Shown here: piece by piece, positions 19,966-27,415 of the stretch | Numbering within the stretch: position 1 is the first letter of the stretch | Layout of the letters: the number at the start of each line of letters is the position of its first letter | From: Folioceros fuciformis | Lineage: Eukaryota; Anthocerotophyta; Anthocerotopsida; Anthocerotales | DNA: 27,415 bases | NCBI GenBank assembly: GCA_049999805.1 | Contig: JBNGIO010005799.1 | Coordinates: 32,649-60,063 of the forward strand | Direction of reading: 5' to 3' | Made by a program: the position numbers and the translations under genes | The notes under the pieces: generated by a model | Told to the model about the DNA's origin: nothing | Databases searched by the model: none | The model's input: only the letters and a program-made list of their open reading frames with translations

Positions 19966-22395
19966 ATGTCCTCGATCGGTAGTGGGGCCTCAAAACAGGA
20001 CAAGCGGCCATTAATGAACGGAAATGAGCATGAGAAATCATGCAAGGCTGAGAGGTATTCCTGTATGGCGGAGTCCCAGGGAATGTCCACGTGGTTGATT
20101 GAGGAGGCTATCCGTGTGTCAGCCATGACTGCAGGCCCGGAGGCGAAGTGGTTGCATGACCTGGATCGGTTTGGTCTCCCCGCGTCCCAGACTGAGGTGG
20201 AGGGAGCTGTGGAGGACTTAGAGAAGCGGGGCGAGGAAATCACCTTGTGTGCACTCGTGAATTCTTTGCTGGATGCCCGCGCCTCCAGTCCCCCCTGCCA
20301 CTTTCCTTCGAGCCCACGGCATGCCACTTTGTCTTGCGAGCAGGAGGAAATGTGCTGTGCGGCAAGGGAGCAGAGCCAGAAGCTCGGCCTTGAAGGCGTC
20401 GACCTTGAAGAGGAAACGGACGGCGAGTCTTCGGGGGGGTTAGGGATAAGTGAGCAGGAGCCGGCAGGCGATGCTGGAGACTCGGAGTACGCTGCGGATG
20501 GTGGCACACGTTTTAGAAGTAACGAAGCAGGATGCTCGAAGCCAGCATGGTGGTGTGACCTCGCGTCGCTAGGGTTCTCTGAGGCCGAGGTGGAAAGCGC
20601 TGTTGAAAGCTTAGAGAATGCAGGGAGAGAAGTGACAGCAGAGGTTGTGGCGAACGTGATCTTGGAAAACCTTGGGGACCCTTGCGATGAAACTGCAGCT
20701 GCAGCTGTAGAGGAATCTGAACCTCATAGTGGCGAAGATGATCAGGGCGGGAGAAGTTGCGATATGGACGTGGACGTTAAGGATGTCGCTGACGATGCTA
20801 CTGGTGCACGTACTGGCGATTACCGCTTGGAGCAGCTGGTAGAATTGGGTTACGACTTCGACGTCGTCACCGTTGCAGTCAGCTACCATGCACTTGATGA
20901 CCCTGTGGAGAAAGTGGTGGACTGGCTGGATGCCTACTTACTGTCTGACACTCCGAGCAAGCCTAAAGCCGAGGGAGTGGACTTGGTTGTGGAGCAAGTG
21001 AAGAGCATGGTGCAGCTTAGCCCTCGTTTGGAAGACGCTATACGGAAGCATGACTGCAAAGACGTCACGGAAGCATTGGACCTGCAGAAAGCTTTGGAAT
21101 TGCAGGAACTAGTGGAAGACGATGGCCAGCCTAACGAGTCAGATACTTTTAATCGTCGGAGATGTGCATCTGCGCGTGACTGGGATCCGGACGTCATCGA
21201 TACAGCTGAGGATCTGGATTCCTATGACATGGGGCGAACAGGTCTTGGCCGGGGAGAAGAATGTAGCGTGATCAGAAAGCAAAGGAAAACGAAGCAACGC
21301 GGTGGTAGGTCTACTGTCTATACCCTGCAGAGGGAAGACTATTACTCTTTCGAAGAAGATTCGAGAACAGGGCATGGAGTTCCTGGTGGGCCTGTGATTC
21401 CTCGGACTTTGCCGGAAAGTTTAGCTAGACCTCCGTATTTCTACTTCGAGAATGTGGCATCGATGCCAAAGTTCGAATGGGACAAGATCTCCAGTGAGCT
21501 GTATGGCATCAAGCCAGAGTTTGTGGATGCTTTGCACTTCTCGGCTTGCAGAAGGGCACGAGGCTATGTCCATAACCTTCCAGTTGAGGGAAGGCAGTTA
21601 CTGATTCCTCAGCCTCCTATGACCATTCAAGAGCTATTTCCAGAAACTTCGAAGCATTGGCCTGCATGGGACCTCAGGAGAAAACTAAATTGCATAGATT
21701 CTAGATCAGCATGCCACACTGTTGTCGAGCCCATTGTCGAGTCCATCAAACAACACGGAGCTAGACTTGTGGTGGATGAGAACTTCCGGAAGGAGATGTT
21801 GATAGAACTGAAGAAATGGAATTTAGTTTGGACGGGACCAAGTCAAGTCTCTCCCATGAGTGCCGAAGAGATGGAGGTGGTTTTAGGGTACGACGTCAAT
21901 CATACCAGAGGTGTGGTGAACAAAACCGATCGATGGAAGTGCTTAGGAAGTTGTTTTCAGGTTAACACGGTTGCGTATCATCTCTCGGTATTGAAGCCCT
22001 TGTTCCCCCAAGGAATGAACGTCATCTCTTTATTTGCGGGGATAGGAGGTGCTGAGGTTGCGTTGCACAAGAATGGCATCCAGCTCAATGTGGTGGTAAG
22101 CATAGAATTGAACGATAAGGTTAGGCAGGTAGTTTCTAATTGGTGGCAAGTCACAGGTCAGAAGGGCCATCTGGTTCATCACATTCATGACGTGAAGGAT
22201 TTGACGAAGGATAAGCTAGTAGACCTTCAACTTAGATACGGAAAATTTGACCTTTTAATTGGTGGGAGCCCTTGCAACAATTTGTCAGGCAGCAACAGGG
22301 TGTCTCGAACAGGTTTGGCGGGTGAGCACTCCAGTTTGTTTTATGAATACAAGCGAATACTACACGACTTAAGGCTGCTTACAGGCCCTCCTTGA
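19966..22395 (+). CDS. DRM: Domains-rearranged de novo DNA cytosine methyltransferase (DRM1/2-like)
   Basis: A single uninterrupted frame of 809 aa starts at MSSIGSGASKQDKRP. DRM enzymes methylate cytosines in all sequence contexts in the nucleus, guided by small RNAs and Pol V transcripts (RdDM). Three UBA-like segments lie at about 62-104 (WLHDLDRFGLP), 195-240 (WWCDLASLGFSEAEVESAV) and 286-328 (YRLEQLVELGYDFDVV). The rearranged catalytic domain begins at about 489 (PYFYFENVASMPKFEWD). Motif I, VISLFAGIGGAEVALHKNG (from about 685), comes late, as expected of the DRM order. The catalytic loop GGSPCNNLSGSNRVSR has the nucleophile Cys770, so this is not DRM3-like. The protein ends shortly after SSLFYEYKRIL, as DRM2 does, so it looks complete. 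Arabidopsis DRM2 is about 626 aa; the excess is in the N-terminal half. No introns are needed, unlike flowering-plant DRM genes. Confidence 0.93.
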   Translation: MSSIGSGASKQDKRPLMNGNEHEKSCKAERYSCMAESQGMSTWLIEEAIRVSAMTAGPEAKWLHDLDRFGLPASQTEVEGAVEDLEKRGEEITLCALVNSLLDARASSPPCHFPSSPRHATLSCEQEEMCCAAREQSQKLGLEGVDLEEETDGESSGGLGISEQEPAGDAGDSEYAADGGTRFRSNEAGCSKPAWWCDLASLGFSEAEVESAVESLENAGREVTAEVVANVILENLGDPCDETAAAAVEESEPHSGEDDQGGRSCDMDVDVKDVADDATGARTGDYRLEQLVELGYDFDVVTVAVSYHALDDPVEKVVDWLDAYLLSDTPSKPKAEGVDLVVEQVKSMVQLSPRLEDAIRKHDCKDVTEALDLQKALELQELVEDDGQPNESDTFNRRRCASARDWDPDVIDTAEDLDSYDMGRTGLGRGEECSVIRKQRKTKQRGGRSTVYTLQREDYYSFEEDSRTGHGVPGGPVIPRTLPESLARPPYFYFENVASMPKFEWDKISSELYGIKPEFVDALHFSACRRARGYVHNLPVEGRQLLIPQPPMTIQELFPETSKHWPAWDLRRKLNCIDSRSACHTVVEPIVESIKQHGARLVVDENFRKEMLIELKKWNLVWTGPSQVSPMSAEEMEVVLGYDVNHTRGVVNKTDRWKCLGSCFQVNTVAYHLSVLKPLFPQGMNVISLFAGIGGAEVALHKNGIQLNVVVSIELNDKVRQVVSNWWQVTGQKGHLVHHIHDVKDLTKDKLVDLQLRYGKFDLLIGGSPCNNLSGSNRVSRTGLAGEHSSLFYEYKRILHDLRLLTGPP

Positions 22396-23090
22396 TCGTG
22401 TGTTTTCCGTCAACATGGCAACCTGGGACGGTACGACAGGATGATCGGCAGCCATGGTTCCTGTCATCCACTTTTGGCTCCAGATGCCGTCGATCCTCAC
22501 GTAAAACTGTCCACGCTAAGCAGCGGCAATCTCACGTGGGATTGTGCTTGTGATAAGCCAAGTGTCATTAATTTACGCAGAGCTGTTGGCCGGCTCAAGA
22601 TCAGGGACCCTTTTAGACACATTTATTCTGGTAGAATCTCGGTTTCACATTGATATGCTAGTGCCTTCCACATGTAAATTCGGAAGCAGAGGATTCGAAA
22701 CAAGGCGGAACCAGATGACTCTCATATCACACTGCGGTTGCTGGGAACAAAGTCCTCAGGTAACTGGATTATTTCATGTTGTTTCTAAACGCTAAGCGTA
22801 TGAAAGCATCTTCCAGGACACCTTTTATTGAGCATCGACTGACGTCGTCTTGAATAGCTTTTGGAATCGTTTGGCATGAAAACATGGGCTCCTCGAGGAC
22901 GTTCAGCGCCAGAGTAATGTCCAAATTTGGACAGGTATCGTTCGCAGTGGACTGCGCACTCTTACAGACCTCTTAAGCTGCGCTGAGGCTAGGGAGAGTT
23001 AATTCCTTGTCAGAGTCTTAAGTTCTGCAGTTAGAAACCATGGCACCAGGCAAGTTGGCATTCCTTCTAATCCTCAGCTTGCTAGTAGCA
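22396..23090. other. DRM 3' flank up to the retrotransposon
   Basis: About 700 bp without a supported gene. The short frames at 22441-22653 and 22544-22795 have no family resemblance. It presumably contains the DRM 3' UTR followed by intergenic DNA; no poly(A) tract or target-site duplication suggesting retroposition of DRM was evident by eye. Confidence 0.4.
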
Positions 23091-23250
23091 TGTTAGAAAA
23101 CGGTGAATCCCAAGATAAGCCTCAACTCAGTACTTCTAGATTGGCAGCCCATGCGTATATATGTAGCCTTCAAGCATGTCTATAACTCGATAAAGGGTAA
23201 ACATTACCTCGATCGTAGTTTTATTCTAACCCTAGCATCTTGCATCTTGC
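23091..23250 (-). repeat. Candidate 3' LTR (outer end at 23091)
   Basis: Reading the plus strand, TGTTAGAAAA begins at 23091, so the element on the minus strand would end in CTAACA, a common copia LTR terminus. The minus strand inside has a TATA-like CATATATACG at about 23154-23163. The inner boundary and a polypurine tract could not be fixed, and without the 5' LTR for comparison the call is weak. Confidence 0.3.
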
Positions 23251-23252
23251 TA

Positions 23253-23368
23253 AACTTCTTATGCTTCTTTCAAGCTAAGCATGTAGTAAGAAATCAACGG
23301 GCATGTCCTCAACTTCTTATGCTTCTTTCAAGCTAAGCATGTAGTAAGAAATCAACGGGCATGTCCTC
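23253..23368. repeat. Perfect 58-bp tandem duplication at the 3' end of copia pol
   Basis: Units 23253-23310 and 23311-23368 appear identical base for base and start AACTTCTTATGC. On the minus strand the unit covers the EDMPVDF end of the RNase H frame and its stop, so the pol terminus is present twice. Confidence 0.9.
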
Positions 23369-23895
23369 AATAGGACAATAAACTAAAGCTATTTCCTTGG
23401 ACTTGACTTTCTCCCTGATCAAGTGATGTCTAACTTCGATGTGCTTAGTGCTTAGTTCTTGCGTGAAAAATAGCACTCTTAGCCAAATAAATATAGCCCT
23501 CATTGTCGTTGAATATGGGCGTTGCACCTAGTTGCTTGAACCCTATTTCTTCGAGCAATCGCCCAAGCCACATAACTTCCACGGTTGCAGCTGAGGCTTG
23601 AGGCTGCCATATACTCAGTCTCTTTAGAAGATAGTGTCATTGTAGGCTAGCGCCAACTACTCCATGAAATGGCTCCCCCAAATAACATGAAGGCATACCC
23701 TGTCGGAGATCTGCAAGTGTCGACATTTCCGGCCCAATCTACGTCGCAAAATCCCACAATACGGGCTTCTTCGTCCTCCTTCTTCCGATAGGTCAATGTC
23801 CAATGTTTTGTGCCCTGCAAGTATCTGAGTACTCTCTTGACGGCTTGATAATGGTGAGGTTGGGGGTTGACCAGGAATTGGCTCACAACTCCCAC
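23333..23895 (-). pseudogene. Copia RNase H remnant
   Basis: On the minus strand, 23895-23647 encodes the RNase H entry (HYQAVKRVLRYLQGTKHW, GFCDVDWAGNVDTCRSPTGY). After stops and a frame change, 23527-23333 encodes the end (KHIEVRHHLIREKVKSKEI, PIEDMPVDF). The order is right but the frame is broken between them. Confidence 0.88.
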
Positions 23896-25084
23896 TGCCT
23901 ATGTGATGTCTAGCCTGGTGCTTATTGCCAAGTAAGTAAGGCAGCCAACAGCACACTGGTAGAGATTCTTATCTACTTATTCCTTCACATTGGAATCCAC
24001 CTCTTGTGATAGCTTCTCATTGTGGATCATTGGCGTCTGCATTGGTTTGCAATCCTACATCTCAAAACGCTCTAGTATGGTCCACACATATGTCTGCTGA
24101 CTTAGGGAGATTGCCCTATTGGTCCTATCTCTATTGACTTTTATTCCTATGAAATAGTTCAGCTCCCCAAGGTCTCGTACAACGAAGCTTTCTCGAAGGC
24201 CTCGCTTTGCTAAGGTCAGAAGCTCCTGATCATTGCTAACGATGATTAAATCATCCATATATATGGCAATGATGACGACAGAAGCTCCCACTCGCTTCAT
24301 GTAAATATTCCAATCAACATTGGTCTTCTTGAAATCTTTAGACTAGAAATGATCATCAAGTTTATAATACCAAGTAAGGGTAGATTGCTTAAGATCGTAA
24401 ATGGCCTTTTGCAACTTACATACTCTCGCTCTCACATCCAGGTACCACGTAGCCTTCAGGTTGCTCCATGTAGATCTCTTCATTCATATCTCCATTTAGA
24501 AAAGCGGTTTGGACATCCGTATGATGTAACTCCATATCCAAAGCAGCGGCGAAAGCAAGGAGTGGTCAGATAGAGGCTATCTTTGCAACAAGAGAGAAGG
24601 TATTTGTGTAGTCCATACCTGAAATCTGTGTATACCCTTGCCCCACTAGTCTTGCCTTGTAGCGCTCTATGCTGTCATCGGCCTTCCGCTTGATCTTGAA
24701 AGTCCACTTCGATCTTATGCACTTCCTTCCAAGAGGTAGAGGAGTAATAATCCATGTTTTGTTGGTAATGAGGGAGTTATACTCACTGTCCACAGCTTCT
24801 CTCCATTCTTTTGCCTTTGGGCCTGCGAATGCCTCCGTCAAGCTGTGGGGTTCTCCAACATCTGCAAAACACACCGCCTCACTGACACATCCATTAAAAG
24901 ATTCTATGAGCTTTTGTGACGGCTTTCGCAACCTGGTAGATCTGCGTAATGCCGATTGCGATTCTATAACTCGATAGTCTTCTTCTACTTCTTTAGTAAC
25001 ATTAGGAGTTTTTCTCTCTCCTTCCTTGATGTCACATTCTACACCTGCGGCTAGGGGTAAGACTCCAACTACGTCTTCAACCAC
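23896..25084 (-). pseudogene. Copia reverse transcriptase remnant
   Basis: Minus-strand 25084-24566 gives the start of the RT domain (AKEWREAVDSEYNSLITNKT, KWTFKIKRKADDSIERYKAR, LVGQGYTQISGMDYTNTFS). Minus-strand 24300-24055 carries the catalytic YMDD (IYMDDLIIVSND) and LGELNYFIGIKV. The intervening 24301-24565 retains RT-like sequence but has several stops, and the stretch 23896-24054 is also broken. YMDD itself is intact, but the domain cannot be translated as one piece. Confidence 0.9.
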
Positions 25085-25286
25085 AATGATGTCAGGAGTG
25101 TCTCTCCCTCCCCCCTATGTCGCAAGGTTAAGAAGAGTCGACAGGCATCGGAGCAGAAATCACACCGTAGTCTTCAACAGACCTAGAGGAAGCCAACAAG
25201 GGAGGAGATGAAGCTCCCACTTCAGTTGTAGCCTCGGCAACCTCTTGAAAAACAACATCCCTGCTAAAAATGACCTTCTTCGTAGT
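25085..25286 (-). pseudogene. Copia integrase-RT linker remnant
   Basis: On the minus strand next to the gap, the motif KKVIFSRDVVFQE is the conserved copia segment just after the integrase C-terminal region. It is followed by a Ser/Pro/Val-rich linker leading into RT. Confidence 0.75.
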
Positions 25287-25386
25287 NNNNNNNNNNNNNN
25301 NNNNNNNNNNNNNNNNNNNNNNNNNNNNNNNNNNNNNNNNNNNNNNNNNNNNNNNNNNNNNNNNNNNNNNNNNNNNNNNNNNNNNN
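25287..25386. other. Assembly gap (100 N)
   Basis: Exactly 100 N's interrupt the integrase C-terminal region of the copia element. A round 100 is a usual placeholder, so the true gap size is not known. By comparison with other copia elements little coding sequence is missing. Confidence 0.99.
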
Positions 25387-26315
25387 GACACTTCGTACCA
25401 TTAGGATCCCATTTGGTCTGGCTCGCCTTTGGAACACGAGCATAGACCACGGAACCAAAAACCCTAAAATGTCGAACATCAGGTTTGATACCAGACCATG
25501 CTTCCTCTGGCGTCATATCGGGTACGGCCTTTGTCAAAACCCTATTCAACACGTAGGTTTTCGTCATGACAACCTCACCCCAAAAATTGACCTACAGCCA
25601 CTGAGAAACAACATGCACTTGGCTGCTTCCACAAGGCTCCGTATCTTCCGCTTTGCAACTCCATTTTGCTGCAGAGTGTGCGGAATCTTGAGTTGCCGTT
25701 AAATGCCGTTCTCCTTACAAAAGACCTGGAACTGAGAAAAAACATATTCACCTACATTATTGCTCCTAAGCGTCTTAAGGTGTTCACCATGTTCGATCTC
25801 GACCGAAGTCTTCCAGTCCTTGAAAGTCTGGAACACTTGGGATTTCTCCTTCAAAAGATAAGTCCACATCTTTCGTGTAAAATCGTTGACAAAGATGAGC
25901 ATGTAGCGGTTCCCACCCTGGATAGGGTTCCTCATGGGCCCACTTACGTCAGTGTGGACTAATTCCAATGCCTTTTGCGTGCAATGTGCCTCATCAACTT
26001 GAGTTTGTCTGCTCTAATGTGGCCCAAACATTGATGCCATAAGTCGACAAACCCAATGTTGTCGTGTGAACTAGTTAGGAACGTACAAGCTTGTTGTCCC
26101 AGGGAAGCACAAAGTTTGTACAGATTGCCCACATGAACACCTCGAGCAGTCACGTGTGACTGCTCAGGTTGTACAAGTTGGATGCAACAACCTGCAGAGT
26201 TGAACACGACTTCATGACCTACATCTGCAATCCGCACAACAGAAAGGAGATTCCTCGCAAGATAGGGTACATGATGCACATCCTCAATACTTGTAGAGGT
26301 TGCAAATGAACTCAT
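25387..26315 (-). pseudogene. Copia GAG-pre-integrase and integrase remnant
   Basis: Minus-strand 26315-25959 has the GAG-pre-integrase signature (VDLWHQCLGHIRADKLKLM). 25968-25699, in another frame, has the integrase core (LVHTDVSGPM, MLIFVNDFTRKMWTYLLKEK, LKTLRSNNVGEYV, FCKENGI). 25567-25387 has the C-terminal part (NRVLTKAVPDMTPEEAWSG, VRHFRVFGSVVYARVPKASQ). The second catalytic Asp of the D,D-35-E triad, normally in an RSDNGGEY-type motif, is Asn here and the following Gly is Val. A frameshift at about 25960 and breaks at about 25570-25700 separate the pieces. Confidence 0.9.
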
Positions 26316-26329
26316 AAGACTCCTTTCCC

Positions 26330-26470
26330 CTCGATATCATGTGACATATTGTCACCGAGTGCCATCGTATGGCCCTTTGGGAGTCATGTGTAGTTGGTGA
26401 CCCAGGGAAGGTGGTAGCTGTAATGTTGAGATGCAGTAGAGTTAAGATAAAGACTCTCATCCTTCTACGA
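26330..26470 (-). pseudogene. Copia aspartic protease remnant
   Basis: Minus-strand translation through about 26461-26396 reads DESLYLNSTASQH then YSYHLPWVTNY. This aligns with the copia protease active-site segment, where a D-S-G-A motif is expected; here the position reads N-S-T-A (26432-26443). In-frame stops lie before and after it. It is non-functional as written. Confidence 0.7.
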
Positions 26471-27415
26471 TGAAGTAGCTCGATCCCTGTCCGTGGAGCA
26501 CACAAAAGTTTGTTCTTGTTGAGTCGGCTCACTCACTTGATTGGCTTGAGATGATTTGTCCTTTTTCAACTCGTCTGCCAATTTGGTTCTGCATTCTTTT
26601 GCATGATGACCTGGCTTCCTGCAATAATAGAAAGATCCTTTCACCGTACTGCTAGTACTGTCGTTCTTCGTCTCGTCCGTTGACTTGGACTTGTACTCGT
26701 CCTTAGACTTGGACTTCGCTTTTGCTTTGCCTTTCTTGGAGAAGAGAACTGCATCATCAGTCTTCGCTTGTTTGGGTGAAATCTCCAACTCCTCCTGCAA
26801 AAGCAACCCAACCACCTCATCCAATGACGGTGGGTTGTCGCTTGGACGCATTGCCATCAATGTCCTGAAAGCCGACACGAAGGGCTTGTAAGTTGATGGT
26901 AAGCTACTCAACAACTGTACGAGGATCCTTTCGTCGGTCGATTTGATGTCCATCGTCTTCATTTGGTCCACCAAGGTCTTCAACTTGTTGACATGTCATT
27001 GTATGGTGTCACCTTCGGCCATCTTGAAGTTCGCAAGTTGTTGCTCCAACAGCATCGCACTCACCATACTTCTCTTTCCGTATGTGTTGTAGAGGGTGAT
27101 CCAAGCTTCTCTCGATGTTGCACATTCGCTGAACAGAGAGAGAATGTTGTCTGAGACATTCAACAGGATTGTTGCCAACACTCGTCCATCCTTGTCAAGG
27201 TCTATTTTTATGGGTATATCATCGAGGTCCCTTATTGACAAATTTCCAAAATCCTTTCTCAGTGAGAAGCATCTTCGTCTTCACCTTCCACAATGTGAAG
27301 TTCTTGCCTCCGAACTTCTCCACCACACGAGTTTCAAGAAAACGTGTCTTTATGCTTGTGTCCTTCACGGCCAAACAAGATCACGTCCTTGCACCGATAA
27401 CTATCACCAAGCTCC
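26465..27415 (-). pseudogene. Copia gag remnant
   Basis: Minus-strand frames give, in order: VVEKFGGKNFTLWKVKTKML near 27330-27270, then 27241-26996 (REAWITLYNTYGKRSMVSAM, LLEQQLANFKMAEGDTIQ), then 26983-26465 (LVQLLSSLPSTYKPFVSAF, a Lys/Ser-rich stretch, and YYCRKPGHHAKEC). The zinc knuckle CX2CX4HX4C has Phe where the first Cys should be. Stops at about 26996 and 27240 divide the frame. The N-terminus lies near the right edge, and the 5' untranslated region and LTR are outside. Confidence 0.88.

Larger units (their letters stand above)
23091..27415 (-). mobile_element. Decayed Ty1/copia LTR retrotransposon, entering from its 3' end and running off the window
   Basis: On the minus strand, from right to left, the copia order is kept: gag with a zinc-knuckle remnant, protease, GAG-pre-integrase, integrase core, integrase C-region and linker, reverse transcriptase, RNase H. 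That places integrase before RT, which defines Ty1/copia rather than Ty3/gypsy. Stops and frameshifts split the frame into many pieces, so it cannot encode a full polyprotein. A 100-N gap lies inside it. The 5' LTR would be beyond 27415. The proposed left end at 23091 rests on a TGTTAG terminus and is tentative; the coding remnants start at 23333. Confidence 0.93.

Noticed and set aside
19842-20507. A 221-aa minus-strand open frame opposite DRM
   Set aside because: It is a Ser/Pro-rich shadow of the GC-rich DRM N-terminus with no family motif and no independent context.
27370-27412. Primer-binding site of the copia element on the minus strand (GCTTGGTGATAG...)
   Set aside because: It shares TGGT with the usual initiator-Met tRNA-complementary TGGTATCAGAGC but does not match beyond that without gaps. 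The 5' LTR is not in the window to anchor it.

Overview
The window is nuclear DNA from a land plant. It holds six spliced or single-exon protein genes, one newly noticed microprotein gene, and a decayed Ty1/copia retrotransposon. The gene content (DCD domain, SMAP1-type microprotein, DRM-type DNA methyltransferase, DUF616/MUCI70 family, telo-box promoter motif) is streptophyte, and most specifically embryophyte. Introns are GT-AG and short (most about 70-250 nt) and genes are closely packed. That suits a compact non-flowering genome such as a bryophyte or lycophyte, but the species cannot be named from the sequence. A run of 100 N's marks an assembly gap.

Layout. 635-5762 (+): a ten-exon gene joining an N-terminal DCD (Development and Cell Death) domain to a long disordered middle and a C-terminal TRF4/5-type nucleotidyltransferase with PAP-associated domain. 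7317-8026 (-): an unrecognised 174-aa protein with an organelle-like presequence. It is divergent, across a 193-bp telo-box-containing spacer, from a mitochondrial bL27 gene at 8220-8959 (+). 9541-11657 (-): a DUF616 (MUCI70/TOD1-like) protein. It is divergent, across only 111 bp, from 11769-18849 (+), the VPS15 subunit of the class III PI3-kinase complex (kinase, HEAT, WD40). 19108-19272 (+): a 54-aa SMAP1 (small acidic protein 1) homologue. 19966-22395 (+): a complete, uninterrupted DRM de novo cytosine methyltransferase with three UBA-like segments. About 23091-27415 (-): a copia element entering from its 3' end. RNase H, RT, integrase, protease and gag follow in order, broken by stops, frameshifts and catalytic-site substitutions; the element runs off the right edge.

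The exon models were built by hand from splice consensus, reading-frame phase and family similarity. Phases agree across every proposed junction of the DCD-NTase, 174-aa, bL27, DUF616 and VPS15 genes. The main points of interest are the DCD-poly(A)-polymerase fusion with two in-phase alternative splice donors made by a 27-nt duplication, the hidden SMAP1 gene, the intronless DRM, and repeated small tandem duplications (27, 48, 57, 58 and 81 bp) in otherwise unrelated genes. The genes do not form one pathway. Shared themes are two head-to-head pairs with very short spacers and a DNA-methylation writer lying next to a decayed retroelement of the kind such enzymes silence.
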